Numbered from the stretch's first letter, positions 7,278-16,846 are shown. The stretch: DNA of 64,000 nt from Cupriavidus gilardii (GCF_008801915.1 NZ_VZOV01000006.1:62001-126000), one strand, 5' to 3'. Translations and numbers: made by a program. Notes: a model not told the origin generated them from the letters alone.

Positions 7278-8966
7278 ATGAAGGTGATCACCGCGGACCA
7301 GGCGGCGGCCCTGGTACAGGACCGATGGACGGTGGCCAGCGCCGGCTTCGTCGGGGCCGGCCATGCCGAGGCGGTGACCGAGGCGCTGGAGCGGCGCTTC
7401 CTGCAGAGCGGCCTGCCGCGCGACCTGACGCTGGTCTATTCGGCGGGGCAGGGCGACCGCGGCGCACGCGGCGTCAATCACTTCGGCAATGCGGGCATGA
7501 CCGCCTCGATCGTCGGCGGCCACTGGCGCTCGGCGACCCGGCTCGCCGACCTGGCGATGGCCGAGCAGTGCGAGGGCTACAACCTGCCGCAGGGCGTGCT
7601 GACCCACCTGTACCGCGCGATCGCCGGCGGCAAGCCCGGCGTGATGACGAAGATCGGCCTGCACACCTTTGTCGATCCGCGCAGCGAGCGCGATCCGCGC
7701 TACCACGGCGGTGCCGTCAACCGGCGCGCCCGCGAGGCGATCGCCGCGGGACGCGCCAACTGGGTCGAGGCGGTGTCCTTCCGCGGCGACGACTATCTGT
7801 TCTATCCGAGCTTCCCGATCCATTGCGCGCTGATCCGTTGTACCGCGTCGGATCCGCGCGGCAACCTGAGCACGCATCGCGAAGCCTTCCACCACGAGCT
7901 GCTGGCGATGGCGCAGGCCGCGCACAACTCCGGCGGCATCGTGATCGCGCAGGTCGAGCAGCTGGTCGACCATCACGACAACCTGCAGGCCATCCATGTG
8001 CCGGGCATCCTGGTCGACTACGTGGTGGTCAGCGAGGACCCGGCCCATCATCAGATGACGTTCGCCGAGCGCTTCAACCCGGCCTACGTGACGCCGTGGC
8101 GCGGCGAGGCGGCGGCGAAGAACGCGGCAAAGGATGCAGCGCCGGCCCGTGTCGACGCCGATGGCGGCGTGGTAACCGATGCCGATCCCGCGCCCGCGGC
8201 GCTCGACGCCCGCACCATTGCGCAGCGTCGCGCGGTGCTGGAGCTCGCCAGGCGCCGGCCGCGCGTCGTCAATCTGGGTGTCGGCATGCCGGCGGCGGTC
8301 GGCATGCTGGCCGAACAGGCGGGGCTGGACGGCTTCACGCTGACCGTCGAGGCGGGCCCGATCGGCGGCACGCCGGCCGACGGCCTGAGCTTCGGTGCGT
8401 CGGCCTATCCCGAGGCGGTGATCGACCAGCCGTCGCAGTTCGATTTCTACGAGGGCGGCGGCATCGATCTGGCGATCCTCGGCCTGGCCGAGCTCGACGG
8501 CCATGGCAACGTCAACGTCAGCAAGTTCGGCGAGGGCGCGCAGGCGCTGATCGCCGGCGTCGGCGGCTTCATCAACATCACGCAGAGCGCCAAGGCCGTG
8601 GTCTTCATCGGCACGCTGACGGCCGGCGGACTCGAGGTCCGCGCCGAGGGCGGCCAGCTGCAGATCGCGCGCGAGGGCCGCGTCAGGAAGATCGTGCCGG
8701 AGGTCTCGCACCTGAGCTTCAACGGGCCGTATGTGGCCTCGCTCGGCGTGCCGGTGCTGTACATCACCGAGCGCGCTGTGTTCGAGATGCGCCCGGATGC
8801 CAGCGGAGAGGCGCGGCTGACGCTGATCGAGATCGCACCCGGCGTCGACCTGCAGCGCGATGTGCTGGCGCAGTGCGCGACGCCGATCGCGGTCGCGCCG
8901 GATCTGCGTCCGATGGACGCCTGCCTGTTCCGGCCGGGACCGTTTTCGATCGTCGCTGCGGGCTGA
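7278..8966 (+). CDS. Acyl-CoA:acetate/propionate CoA-transferase (YdiF/Pct family)
   Basis: 562 residues containing both CoA-transferase halves in one chain: an N-terminal domain (residues 1-~270, with SAGQGDRGARGVNHFGNAGM) and a C-terminal domain from ~315. The catalytic glutamate of the family is Glu358 in TVEAGPIGG, which forms the glutamyl-CoA thioester. An alanine-rich linker of ~35 residues joins the domains. The enzyme moves CoA between short carboxylic acids; the substrate cannot be read from sequence. ATG at 7278 follows AGGAGACAGC, a good ribosome site. The solute receptor gene downstream and the divergent IclR regulator suggest uptake and activation of an organic acid. Confidence 0.92.
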   Translation: MKVITADQAAALVQDRWTVASAGFVGAGHAEAVTEALERRFLQSGLPRDLTLVYSAGQGDRGARGVNHFGNAGMTASIVGGHWRSATRLADLAMAEQCEGYNLPQGVLTHLYRAIAGGKPGVMTKIGLHTFVDPRSERDPRYHGGAVNRRAREAIAAGRANWVEAVSFRGDDYLFYPSFPIHCALIRCTASDPRGNLSTHREAFHHELLAMAQAAHNSGGIVIAQVEQLVDHHDNLQAIHVPGILVDYVVVSEDPAHHQMTFAERFNPAYVTPWRGEAAAKNAAKDAAPARVDADGGVVTDADPAPAALDARTIAQRRAVLELARRRPRVVNLGVGMPAAVGMLAEQAGLDGFTLTVEAGPIGGTPADGLSFGASAYPEAVIDQPSQFDFYEGGGIDLAILGLAELDGHGNVNVSKFGEGAQALIAGVGGFINITQSAKAVVFIGTLTAGGLEVRAEGGQLQIAREGRVRKIVPEVSHLSFNGPYVASLGVPVLYITERAVFEMRPDASGEARLTLIEIAPGVDLQRDVLAQCATPIAVAPDLRPMDACLFRPGPFSIVAAG

Positions 8967-9231
8967 GGCGCGTCGACGCGCGCATTGGCTCGAAGACCGA
9001 TTCGCGGGGCGGAGCATCGACCGCCCTTCCTCCACCACAACGACAAGGCCGGACCACCGGCCAGCTGTACACCCAAGGAGACCAGCCACGCCTTGTTTCG
9101 ACTGGAAATGACGGGATCGATTTGCGCTCCAGGGGCCCGCGGGCTGCCCTGCGAGTCGCCGAGCGTTACCTGTGTCGCCGGCGCGCCCCAAGCGGGCCGC
9201 GCCGATTTCGGATGACGTTTCTCTTGTTGCC

Positions 9232-10230
9232 ATGCAGAACACAAGCCGCCGTACCTTCGCGCGCCGCCTCGGCGCCGCCATGCTGACCGTTTCGCTGCCG
9301 CTGTGCGCCACCCAGGCGTTCGCCGACAGCTATCCCTCCAAGCCGATCCGGCTGGTGGTGCCGTTCCCGCCGGGCGGCCCGACCGATACCGCCGCACGCA
9401 TCATCGGGCAGAAGCTCAGCGATTCGCTGAAGCAGCCGGTCGTCGTCGACAACCGCCCCGGCGCCTCGGGCACCATCGGCGCCGAAACCGTCGCCAAGAG
9501 CGCGGCGGACGGCTATACGCTGCTGGTGCTGGCCACGCCCACGCTGATCGCGCCGCACCTGATCAATCGCAAGGGCTACGATCTGTTCAAGGACTTCGCG
9601 CCGATCGGCGCAGCCTACGATCTGCCGATCGTGATGGTGGTCAATCCGAACGCGCTGCCCGACGTGACCACGCTGCAGCAGTACATCGCCAAGGCCAAGG
9701 CCAAGCCGGGCGAGATGAACTACACCAGCGCCGGCAACGGCAGTTTCGGCCATCTGTCGACCGAGCTGCTGCAGAACCTCGGCGGCTTCGACGTGCAGCA
9801 CGTGCCGTACAAGGGCAGCGCGCCGGCGATCTCGGATCTGCTCGCCGGCCAGGTGCCGATGATGTTCTCCGACATGATCGCCGCGCTGCCGCATATCAAG
9901 GCCGGCAAGCTGCGTCCGATCGCGGTGGGCTCGGCCAAGCGCGTCAGCTTCACGCCCGAGGTCAAGACCGTGGCCGAGCAGGGCTTCCCGGGCTTCGAGG
10001 CAACCGCCTGGGGCGGCCTGCTGGCGCCGGCCGGCACGCCGAAGGAGATCATCGCGAAGCTGTCCGCCGAGCTGAAGGCGGCGCTGGCCGATCCGACCGT
10101 CCAGCAGAAGATGCTGGGCGCGGGCACCGTGGCGGCCTATATGCCGCCCGAACAGTTGGCCGCGCGGATGCGCGCCGACGACAAGAAGTGGGGCAAGGTC
10201 ATCCAGGACAACGGCATCAAGGGCGACTGA
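9232..10230 (+). CDS. Tripartite tricarboxylate transporter solute receptor (Bug/TctC family)
   Basis: 332 residues. An N-terminal signal with a twin-arginine motif (TSRRTFARR) and cleavage around ATQAFA-DS marks it as periplasmic, possibly Tat-exported. The mature part has the Bug signatures YPSKPIRLVVPFPPGGPTD, VDNRPGASGTIGAE, ADGYTLL and VPYKG..A. Such receptors bind carboxylates and feed TctAB-type permeases; no permease genes are near, which is common in Burkholderiales with their many orphan receptors. It lies 265 bp after the CoA-transferase gene on the same strand, likely in one transcript. Confidence 0.93.
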   Translation: MQNTSRRTFARRLGAAMLTVSLPLCATQAFADSYPSKPIRLVVPFPPGGPTDTAARIIGQKLSDSLKQPVVVDNRPGASGTIGAETVAKSAADGYTLLVLATPTLIAPHLINRKGYDLFKDFAPIGAAYDLPIVMVVNPNALPDVTTLQQYIAKAKAKPGEMNYTSAGNGSFGHLSTELLQNLGGFDVQHVPYKGSAPAISDLLAGQVPMMFSDMIAALPHIKAGKLRPIAVGSAKRVSFTPEVKTVAEQGFPGFEATAWGGLLAPAGTPKEIIAKLSAELKAALADPTVQQKMLGAGTVAAYMPPEQLAARMRADDKKWGKVIQDNGIKGD

Positions 10231-10288
10231 TACGCCCGCGCCCGTCATGGGCGCACCGTGGCTTGCCTGTCTTAGCGGGGTAGGGTGA

Positions 10289-10325
10289 GGGCCGGCGATC
10301 GTATGGTCGCCGGCCCTTGCTCTTT
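10289..10325 (+). terminator. Terminator after the TTT receptor gene
   Basis: Ten-bp stem GGGCCGGCGA / TCGCCGGCCC (10289-10298 / 10307-10316) followed by TTGCTCTTTG. The T-tract is broken, so its strength is uncertain. Confidence 0.5.
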
Positions 10326-10327
10326 GT

Positions 10328-10425
10328 GGCGGCCGTCGATGGTTGCAATCGATGGCCGCCGTAAATGTCCGCGCTCGCCGACCGCGCTCGCTGGCTGCGC
10401 TCGATGGCCGCAGCCGATCGCGGTC
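10328..10425. repeat. Long inverted repeat followed by degenerate short repeats
   Basis: GGCGGCC-g-TCGAT (10328-10340) pairs with ATCGA-t-GGCCGCC (10348-10360), and the next 60 bp repeats variants of CGCTCG..GATGGCCGC. It lies at the 3' ends of the convergent TTT receptor and dsdA genes; no T-tract, so not a classical terminator. Confidence 0.4.
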
Positions 10426-10436
10426 TGCTCGGGTCC

Positions 10437-11870
10437 TTACTGCCGTGCCGACGAGCCCGCCAGCGCCTCGCCGCGCGCGAGAAAGTGCCGGTATTCCTCC
10501 GGGGGAACGAACAGGCCGCCGGTGGTCCAGACCAGATGCGTGGCGGTGCCCATCGCGTCGGCCAAGCCATGGCGGGCCAGATAGGCCTGCCCGGCCTCGG
10601 TGCCTGTCAGCATCGCCGGCCCGCTGAAGCCGGCGGCGGCCGAAGGCTCGATCTCGATGCCGGCATCGCGCCTGGCCAGGTACAGGTCGCGGAACAGCCG
10701 ATCGTCCGCCACGGTGTAGACGCCCGACAGCAGTTCGCGCATCGCCGCCGCGGCCAGCTCGGAGGCGCGCGGCACCGCCAGGCCATCGGCCTCGGTGCGA
10801 TTGCTGAGCCCGTAGTCGTAGACCGAGGGATTGCCGCCGGCACCGTTGACCTCGGCGCCGATCATCTGCACCAGGAAGCACGGCGACTGGGTCGGCTCGG
10901 CGAAGAAGCAGTGCGCGTGCGGACCGTACAGCTGCTTCAGGCCGAAGGCGATGCCGGCCGGGGCGCCGCCGACGCCGCAGGGCAGATAGACGAACAGCGG
11001 CCGCTTCGCGTCGGGCGCGATGCCATGCTGGCGCAATTGCGCATCGAGCCGCAGTACCGCGGCGCTGTAGCCCAGCAGCAGCGACAGCGAGCGCTCGTCG
11101 TCGACGAAGTGGCAGGCCGGGTCCTGCTGCGCCTGCGCGCGGCCCGCGGCCACCGCCTGCTGGTAGTCGCCCTCGTGCTCGATCACCTCGACGCCGCGCG
11201 CGCGCAGCCGGTCCTTCTTCCACGGCTTGGCGTCGGCCGACATGTGCACCACCGCGCGAAAGCCCAGCGCGGACGCCATCACGCCGATGCTCAGGCCCAG
11301 ATTGCCGGTCGAGCCCACCGCGACCTGGTAGCGCGAAAACACCGCGCGCGCCGCCGGTTCGGCCAGCCGGCGATAGTCGTCGGGGCCGGCATCGTTGGTC
11401 ACCAGCCCATGTTGCACGGCCAGCCGTTCGGCGAATTCCAGCACCTCGTGGATGCCGCCGCGAGCCTTGATCGACCCCGCCACCGGCAGGCTGTGATCGG
11501 CCTTGATCCACAGCGCGCCGCTGCCGGGCGGCAAGCCGACGGATGGTGCCAGCGCGGCGGCCGGCAGCACTGGCGATTCGATGGCGCCGGCGCTGTCCAC
11601 CAGTTCGGGAAACAGCCGCTGCAGCAGCGGGGCAAAGCGCCCGAAGCGGGCGTGGGCCGCGTGGACATCAGCTAGACTAATATCCTTCGCGCCCGCGCGG
11701 ACTGCGGCCGGGGTTTGCGGCGCCAGCAGCGGATTGGTCCACAGGCATGGCCGGGCCGCGCCGAGCGCCGCCAGCAGCGTGGCATCGGCGGCGGGCACCG
11801 GAGCGCTTGCCGCCGCGGAATGGGTGTTTCCGCGTGGGGAAAATGCGGCGTTCTGGTTGGAGTCGTTCAT
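10437..11870 (-). CDS. dsdA: D-serine dehydratase (D-serine ammonia-lyase)
   Basis: 477 residues; E. coli DsdA has 442, the extra being mostly N-terminal. PLP-dependent beta-family fold: Lys135 in [13 protein letters not shown] is the Schiff-base lysine, and [12 protein letters not shown] (about 185-196) is the phosphate-binding loop. [17 protein letters not shown] is specific to DsdA as opposed to L-threonine dehydratases. It converts D-serine to pyruvate and ammonia, detoxifying D-serine or using it as carbon. It is divergent from a LysR regulator, as E. coli dsdA is from dsdC. The codons for residues 63-68 are unusually AT-rich (see the operator entry). Confidence 0.95.
   Translation of the reverse strand: MNDSNQNAAFSPRGNTHSAAASAPVPAADATLLAALGAARPCLWTNPLLAPQTPAAVRAGAKDISLADVHAAHARFGRFAPLLQRLFPELVDSAGAIESPVLPAAALAPSVGLPPGSGALWIKADHSLPVAGSIKARGGIHEVLEFAERLAVQHGLVTNDAGPDDYRRLAEPAARAVFSRYQVAVGSTGNLGLSIGVMASALGFRAVVHMSADAKPWKKDRLRARGVEVIEHEGDYQQAVAAGRAQAQQDPACHFVDDERSLSLLLGYSAAVLRLDAQLRQHGIAPDAKRPLFVYLPCGVGGAPAGIAFGLKQLYGPHAHCFFAEPTQSPCFLVQMIGAEVNGAGGNPSVYDYGLSNRTEADGLAVPRASELAAAAMRELLSGVYTVADDRLFRDLYLARRDAGIEIEPSAAAGFSGPAMLTGTEAGQAYLARHGLADAMGTATHLVWTTGGLFVPPEEYRHFLARGEALAGSSARQ
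11667..11681. promoter_or_regulatory. Second operator-like site inside dsdA
   Basis: ATCAGCTAGACTAAT matches the palindrome at 12013-12027 at 12 of 15 positions. It encodes ISLA of dsdA with codons ATT AGT CTA GCT, rare in this GC-rich gene, which suggests the DNA sequence itself is kept. Role is inferred. Confidence 0.45.
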
Positions 11871-12012
11871 TTCGGTGGTCGGCGGGGAACGCTACGGGAG
11901 GCGCGGTCGGCGTTGTTCTTCGGCGATCGGGCAGGCGGGCCCTCGGCCGGCGGCTTTTCCGCATTGTTCTCCCGGGCACCGATTCCGGCAAACCATTCGT
12001 GCTCGGCCACGC

Positions 12013-12027
12013 ATTAGTTTGACTAAT
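12013..12027. promoter_or_regulatory. Palindromic operator in the dsdA-dsdC intergenic region
   Basis: ATTAGTTTGACTAAT: arms ATTAG/CTAAT around 5 bp, with the T-N11-A shape of LysR-type sites. It overlaps the first possible start codon of the LysR gene (12026), so binding would repress the regulator and could activate dsdA. Confidence 0.6.
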
Positions 12028-13048
12028 GAAAACGATGACAACGACGCTCTCCTCCTCGCTGCTGGCCTGGCTGCGCTGCTTCGAAGCGGCTGCGCGCCAC
12101 CACAGCTTCACCCGCGCCGCCGAAGAGCTGTGCGTGACACAGGGCGCGGTCAGCCAGCAGGTCAAGCAGCTGGAGCAATGGTTGGGGCGCCCGCTGTTCG
12201 TGCGCACGCCGCGCGCGCTGACGCCGACGCCCGAGGGCGAGCGGCTGCGCCTGGTGCTGCGCGAGTCGTTCGAAGCGATCGCGGGTGCGCTGAGCCAGTT
12301 GCGCAGGCGCGGCGAGGCCGGGCCGGTCTCGCTGTCGTGCTCGCCGTCGTTCGCGATGCGCTGGCTGACGCCAAGGATGGGCAGCTTCTTTCGCGACCAT
12401 GCCGATATCGGGCTGCGCGTGCAAGGCGAATTCCAGGCGCTGGACCGCGGCCGGATGCTGCGCGAGGGTATCGACGCCGCGGTGCGCTTCGACCCCGGCG
12501 CGTATCGCGACGTGCACGCGCGGCGCTTCCTCGACGAATGGCTGCTGCCGGTGGCGAGCCCCGCCTTCGTCGCCGCCCATCCGGAGCTGCGCTGCCCGGC
12601 CGATCTGCGGGGCGAACTGCTGCTGCACGACGCCAGCCCCTGGGACGGTGCCGGCGAGTTCGACGAATGGGGTGCGTGGCTGGAGCAGGCCGGCGTCACG
12701 GTGCCGGACCTGACGCATGGCCAGCGCTTCAACCTGTCGCAGCTGGCGATCGGCGCGGCGCTGGCGGGGCAGGGTGTCGCGATGGGAAGGACCGCGCTGG
12801 TGCTGGAAGACCTCCAGGCCGGCCGGCTGGTCGACCTGTTCGGCCTGCATCTGCCGAGCCAGGCCGCCTATTACTTCGTTTCGGCGCAGGGGCAGCGGCC
12901 CGAGGTGGCCGCGATCGAGGCGTGGCTGGTGACGGAAGGGGCGGCATTCGGCGCGCAACGGGACCAGTGGCGCAAGGCCTCTGGCAAGGCGGCGACACCG
13001 GCGACGCGCCCGTCCCGTCCTCCCCGTACGCGACGGCCAGGGCAATGA
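12026..13048 (+). CDS. LysR-family regulator, probable DsdC-type regulator of dsdA
   Basis: 340 residues. The N-terminal HTH (SLLAWLRCFEAAARHHSFTRAAEELCVTQGAVSQQVKQLE) is of the GcvA/DsdC subgroup; the effector domain follows (VSLSCSPSFAMRWLTPRMG). The C-terminal ~25 residues are a basic, proline-rich tail (KAATPATRPSRPPRTRRPGQ). It is divergent from dsdA with 155 bp between starts. The start at 12026 overlaps the operator; MTTTLSSS at 12035 is equally possible and would leave the operator just upstream. Function as activator of D-serine breakdown is inferred from position. Confidence 0.88.
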   Translation: MKTMTTTLSSSLLAWLRCFEAAARHHSFTRAAEELCVTQGAVSQQVKQLEQWLGRPLFVRTPRALTPTPEGERLRLVLRESFEAIAGALSQLRRRGEAGPVSLSCSPSFAMRWLTPRMGSFFRDHADIGLRVQGEFQALDRGRMLREGIDAAVRFDPGAYRDVHARRFLDEWLLPVASPAFVAAHPELRCPADLRGELLLHDASPWDGAGEFDEWGAWLEQAGVTVPDLTHGQRFNLSQLAIGAALAGQGVAMGRTALVLEDLQAGRLVDLFGLHLPSQAAYYFVSAQGQRPEVAAIEAWLVTEGAAFGAQRDQWRKASGKAATPATRPSRPPRTRRPGQ

Positions 13049-13355
13049 GTCGTCGCGCCGCGGCGCTACCACAGTGCCGCGCGCCGCACTACCCCGCATC
13101 TGCCCGCTGTTGTAGAATCTAAGTCTTTGATTCTGTAGCGCTATTGATCGGCGTGCCCAGATATTGCCGATCTGGTTGCCGATCTCGGCGCGGCAGGGGC
13201 CTCGAAGCCGGTGCCGGAATGCGGCGCCAGCCCCCCATCCGCCCGATCAGCCCTTGCCGACCAGGCCAAGTACTGCGCGGCTACCGCCAGTTCCATTGCG
13301 TTCGATCGATGCGTGTCCGCTGGCGCCGGGTTCGCCTTCGCCAGACACCGATACC
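13049..13355. other. Long leader region in front of rhlE
   Basis: 307 bp without a gene. It holds TAGAATC..GATTCTGTA (13113-13137, arms AGAATC/GATTCT), which could form a hairpin, and GCCGATCTGGTTGCCGATCT direct repeats near 13165-13185. The open frame extends through it in phase with rhlE but reads as low-quality protein. I see no convincing promoter or riboswitch. Confidence 0.4.
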
Positions 13356-14861
13356 ATGACCACCACCACGAACACGAACACCTCTGCCGTACCGACTCCC
13401 ACCGACATCACCTTCGACAGCTTCGGGCTGGACCCGCGCGTGCTGCGCGCGCTGTCCGAGCAGGGCTATACCAAGCCGACCCCGATCCAGGCGCAGGCAA
13501 TCCCGGTGGTGCTGCTGGGCAAGGACGTGATGGGCGCCGCGCAGACCGGCACCGGCAAGACCGCGGGCTTCGCGCTGCCGATCATCCAGCGCCTGCTGCC
13601 GCTGGCCAACGCGAGCGCCTCGCCGGCGCGGCACCCGGTGCGCGCGCTGATGCTGACGCCGACGCGCGAACTGGCCGATCAGGTCTACGACAACGTGGCC
13701 CGCTACGCGCGCCACACCGACCTGCGCAGCACCGTGGTGTTCGGCGGCGTCGACATGAACCCGCAGACCGACGCGCTGCGGCGCGGCGTCGAGATCCTGG
13801 TCGCGACCCCGGGCCGCCTGCTCGACCACGTGCAGCAGAAATCGGTCAACCTGTCGCAGGTGCAGATGCTGGTGCTGGACGAGGCCGACCGCATGCTGGA
13901 CATGGGCTTCCTGCCGGACCTGCAGCGCATCATCAACCTGCTGCCGGCCAAGCGGCAGACGCTGCTGTTCTCGGCAACCTTCTCGCCCGAGATCAAGAAG
14001 CTGGCGGCCAGCTATCTGCACCAGCCGGTGACGATCGAAGTGGCGCGCAGCAACTCGGCCAACGAGAACGTGCGCCAGACCGTGTACCAGGTGCAGGACG
14101 GCCAGAAGCAGGAGGCCGTGGTGCATCTGCTGAAGCAGCGCGCCGACCAGGGCCTGTCGCGCCAGTGCATCGTCTTCGTCAACAGCAAGATCGGCTGCTC
14201 GCGGCTCGCCCGCCATCTGGAGCGCGAGGGCATCAACGCCGCCGCGATCCACGGCGACAAGACCCAGACCGAACGGATGCAGACGCTGGAAGGCTTCAAG
14301 CAGGGCACCATCGACGCGCTGGTGGCCACCGACGTCGCCGCGCGCGGCCTGGACATCGCCGACATGCCCTGCGTGATCAACTTCGATCTGCCGTTCAATG
14401 CCGAGGACTACGTGCACCGGATCGGCCGTACCGGCCGCGCCGGCGCCACCGGCGATGCGCTGTCGATCTTCGTGCCGGGCGACGAGCGGCTGCTGGCCGA
14501 TATCGAGAAGATGCTGAAGCGGCAGATTCCGCGCGCACAGCTCGAAGGCTTCGATCCGTCGGCAGCGCGCTTCCGTGCCGCCGACGACGATCGCCGCCGC
14601 GGCCGCTCGAACGAGCCGCGCCGCCCGCGCGCCGACAGCGAGGACCGTCCGCGCAAGGCCGACCACGGCAATGCGCGCAATGCCTTCCGGGCCTCGGACG
14701 ATCCGTTCTTCTCGCGGCCCTATGAACCCAGCCCGAGCGCGTCGTCGGCGTCGTCGACTTCCAGCGAGGCGACGCTCGATCCGCGTCAGGTCGGTCTGGC
14801 GCGCGCGCGGCCGAAGCGTCCGGTCGCCGCGCTGCTCGGCGGCGTACCGCGCAAGTCCTGA
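13356..14861 (+). CDS. rhlE: ATP-dependent RNA helicase, DEAD-box family
   Basis: 501 residues. Q motif (GYTKPTPIQ, ~38-46), Walker A AQTGTGKT (62-69), DEAD box 175-178, SAT at 206-208, and HRIGRTGRAG in the second RecA domain are all intact. The ~100-residue C-terminal tail is basic and disordered (DDDRRRGRSNEPRRPRADSEDRPRK, then a serine-rich stretch), as usual for RhlE. It remodels RNA during ribosome maturation and RNA decay, especially in the cold. ATG at 13356 was chosen since similarity starts ~20 residues later and the upstream frame has no homology. Standing alone with a 300-bp leader, it may be regulated through the leader. Confidence 0.94.
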   Translation: MTTTTNTNTSAVPTPTDITFDSFGLDPRVLRALSEQGYTKPTPIQAQAIPVVLLGKDVMGAAQTGTGKTAGFALPIIQRLLPLANASASPARHPVRALMLTPTRELADQVYDNVARYARHTDLRSTVVFGGVDMNPQTDALRRGVEILVATPGRLLDHVQQKSVNLSQVQMLVLDEADRMLDMGFLPDLQRIINLLPAKRQTLLFSATFSPEIKKLAASYLHQPVTIEVARSNSANENVRQTVYQVQDGQKQEAVVHLLKQRADQGLSRQCIVFVNSKIGCSRLARHLEREGINAAAIHGDKTQTERMQTLEGFKQGTIDALVATDVAARGLDIADMPCVINFDLPFNAEDYVHRIGRTGRAGATGDALSIFVPGDERLLADIEKMLKRQIPRAQLEGFDPSAARFRAADDDRRRGRSNEPRRPRADSEDRPRKADHGNARNAFRASDDPFFSRPYEPSPSASSASSTSSEATLDPRQVGLARARPKRPVAALLGGVPRKS

Positions 14862-14887
14862 TCGCGCCGCGCCGAGCCGATCCGTCT

Positions 14888-14946
14888 TTCCCGCCAACGC
14901 GGGAAGCCAGCGTCTTCCATTTCGCCGGGTCCCGCCTGCGCGGGGA
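14888..14946. repeat. Dispersed palindromic repeat, family A, two arms
   Basis: Arms TTCCCGCCAACGCGGGAA (14888-14905) and GTCCCGCCTGCGCGGGGA (14929-14946) between convergent rhlE and gluQ. The same palindrome recurs at 22450, 27874, 31863 and 47294. Confidence 0.75.
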
Positions 14947-14957
14947 GGCAAGGCCGC

Positions 14958-15899
14958 TCAGCTCGCCCCCCACCGCGCCGCCCACTGCGCGGTCGCTTCG
15001 GCCAGCCAGCCTGCCACGTCGGCGCGGCCGCTGCGCAAGTCCAGATGCGCGCCGGCGGCGCGCAGCGCGTCCAGCGGCGCCAGCGCGTCGATCGCCTCGG
15101 CGCCGGTCTGCTTGCTCAGTTTTTCCCCGATCTCGTTGACCACGACCGGCACATGCAGATAGGCCGGCGTCGGCAATCCCAGCAGCCGCTGCAGATGGAT
15201 CTGGCGCGGGGTCGAATCCAGCAGGTCGGCGCCGCGCACGATATGCGTGATGCCCTGCAGCCCGTCGTCGACCACCACCGCCAGTTGATACGCCCACAGG
15301 CCGTCGGCCCGGCGCAGCACGAAGTCGCCGAGCTCGGTGGCCAGATCCTGGCATTGCCGGCCCTGCCAGCGGTCGTCGAAGCACAGCAGCGCCGCCTCGC
15401 CGTCCGGCACGCGCACGCGCCAGGCGCGCGGCAGCTTGCCGTGCAGGCCGCTGCGGCAGGTGCCGGGGTAGGCCAGCGTCTGATGCCGTTCCCGGACATG
15501 GCGCAGCGAGTCGGCGATCTCCTTGCGCGAGCAGCCGCAGGGATAGACCAGCCCGGCCGCCTCGAGCCGGTGCAGCGCGTCGGCATACAGGGGCTCGCGC
15601 CGGCTCTGCCAGACCGGCGCCTCGTCCGGATGCAGGCCGAGGCGCTCGAGCGTATGCAGGATCTGCCGGTCGGCGTCGCGCACGCAGCGCGGATAGTCGA
15701 TGTCCTCGATGCGGACCAGCCACTGGCCGCCGTGGGCGCGGGCATCGAGCCAGCTGGCCAGCGCGGTGACCAGCGAGCCAAGATGCAGCGGGCCGGTGGG
15801 GGAGGGGGCGAAGCGGCCGCGGTATTGCGGGTTTGACGGCCGACGATGGGTCGGCGGACGATCGGACGGCTGATCGGTCTGCCCGGGTACTGCGCTCAT
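14958..15899 (-). CDS. gluQ: Glutamyl-Q tRNA(Asp) synthetase
   Basis: 313 residues, the length of the truncated GluRS paralogue lacking the anticodon-binding domain. HIGH-type motif [11 protein letters not shown] (31-41), KLSKQ at 260-264 in place of KMSKS, and a zinc site with Cys121, Cys123 and Cys148 ([14 protein letters not shown]). It attaches glutamate to queuosine in tRNA-Asp. The first ~25 residues are a polar extension; a later start is not excluded. It is followed on the same strand by nothing related; the upstream neighbour is a LysR gene ending 6 bp from its start, so the two may be cotranscribed. Confidence 0.93.
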   Translation of the reverse strand: MSAVPGQTDQPSDRPPTHRRPSNPQYRGRFAPSPTGPLHLGSLVTALASWLDARAHGGQWLVRIEDIDYPRCVRDADRQILHTLERLGLHPDEAPVWQSRREPLYADALHRLEAAGLVYPCGCSRKEIADSLRHVRERHQTLAYPGTCRSGLHGKLPRAWRVRVPDGEAALLCFDDRWQGRQCQDLATELGDFVLRRADGLWAYQLAVVVDDGLQGITHIVRGADLLDSTPRQIHLQRLLGLPTPAYLHVPVVVNEIGEKLSKQTGAEAIDALAPLDALRAAGAHLDLRSGRADVAGWLAEATAQWAARWGAS

Positions 15900-15905
15900 C
15901 TCTGG

Positions 15906-16829
15906 CTACTCCGGCGCGCCCGGTTGTTGCGACAGCAGCGCCTGCGCCAGCCGGGGATTCTGCAGCTTGTCGGTCCACCACTGCAGCGCCTTGCCGCGAT
16001 TGCTGGTGCGCCAGGCGATCGTGAAGGTGCCGGGCGCGCGCACCTCGACGGTCTCGCGCACCTGCAGCACGCCGCTCTCGATATGCGGCTGCGCCATCGG
16101 CGCCGGCAGCCAGCCGCAGCCCAGGCCGCGGATCTGCGCATCCAGCTTGTCGCGCATGGTCGGCACCACCAGCATGTCCTGCCCGGCCAGCACGCCGTGC
16201 GTGCGGGCCGGCAGGTTGCGCGAGGTATCGCCGACCGCGACGATGCGGTGGCGGGCGATCTGCGTGCTGGTCAGCGGCCCCGGTTCGCTGGCGAGCGGAT
16301 GGTGGGAGGCCACGGCGAACACGAACGGCATCGCGCCGAGCGAACGGATCTGGAAGCCCTGGGTGCTGGGCGCATCGTAGGCGCCGCCGATCACCAGGTC
16401 GGCGCGGTTGCTGACCAGTGCGTCCCACGAGCCGCCCAGCACCTCCTTGGCGAAGCGCAGCCGCGTGGCGCTGTTTTCCGCGTAGAAGTCCTGGATCACC
16501 GGCAACAGCGCGCGGAAATTGATCAGGTCGTCGACGACGATATTGAGGCTGGCCTCCCAGCCGGTGGCCAGCCGCTTGACGCGGCGCGCCAGGTCGTCGG
16601 CCGCGTGCAGCAGGTGGCGGCCCTCGTCGAGCAGCGCACGGCCGGCCGGCGTCAGCTCGGCGCGGTGGCGGCGCCGGTCGAACAGCAGCACGTCGAGATC
16701 TTCTTCCAGCCGGCGCACCACATAGGTCAGCGCCGACGGCACCTTGCCCATTTCATGCGCGGCGGCCGCGAAGCTGCCCTTGCGTTCGATCGCGTCGAGA
16801 ACTTCCAGGGATTCGAGAGAGAGTGGCAT
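15906..16829 (-). CDS. LysR-family transcriptional regulator
   Basis: 307 residues starting MPLSLESLEVLDAIERKGSF at 16829. HTH in residues ~3-62 (AAAAHEMGKVPSALTYVVRRLEEDL), effector domain with LNIVVDDLINFRALLPVIQDF. Members of this shape sit next to pirin genes in many proteobacteria. It is divergent from the pirin gene, and a perfect 17-bp palindrome touches its start codon (16830-16846), a clear sign of autoregulation. Confidence 0.92.
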   Translation of the reverse strand: MPLSLESLEVLDAIERKGSFAAAAHEMGKVPSALTYVVRRLEEDLDVLLFDRRRHRAELTPAGRALLDEGRHLLHAADDLARRVKRLATGWEASLNIVVDDLINFRALLPVIQDFYAENSATRLRFAKEVLGGSWDALVSNRADLVIGGAYDAPSTQGFQIRSLGAMPFVFAVASHHPLASEPGPLTSTQIARHRIVAVGDTSRNLPARTHGVLAGQDMLVVPTMRDKLDAQIRGLGCGWLPAPMAQPHIESGVLQVRETVEVRAPGTFTIAWRTSNRGKALQWWTDKLQNPRLAQALLSQQPGAPE

Positions 16830-16846
16830 ATTCAGAAATTCTGAAT
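16830..16846. promoter_or_regulatory. Perfect palindrome touching a LysR start codon
   Basis: ATTCAGAAATTCTGAAT, 8-bp arms around one base. It covers the place where the LysR ribosome site should be, directly upstream of the ATG at 16829, in the 150-bp region shared with the pirin gene. Confidence 0.65.
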
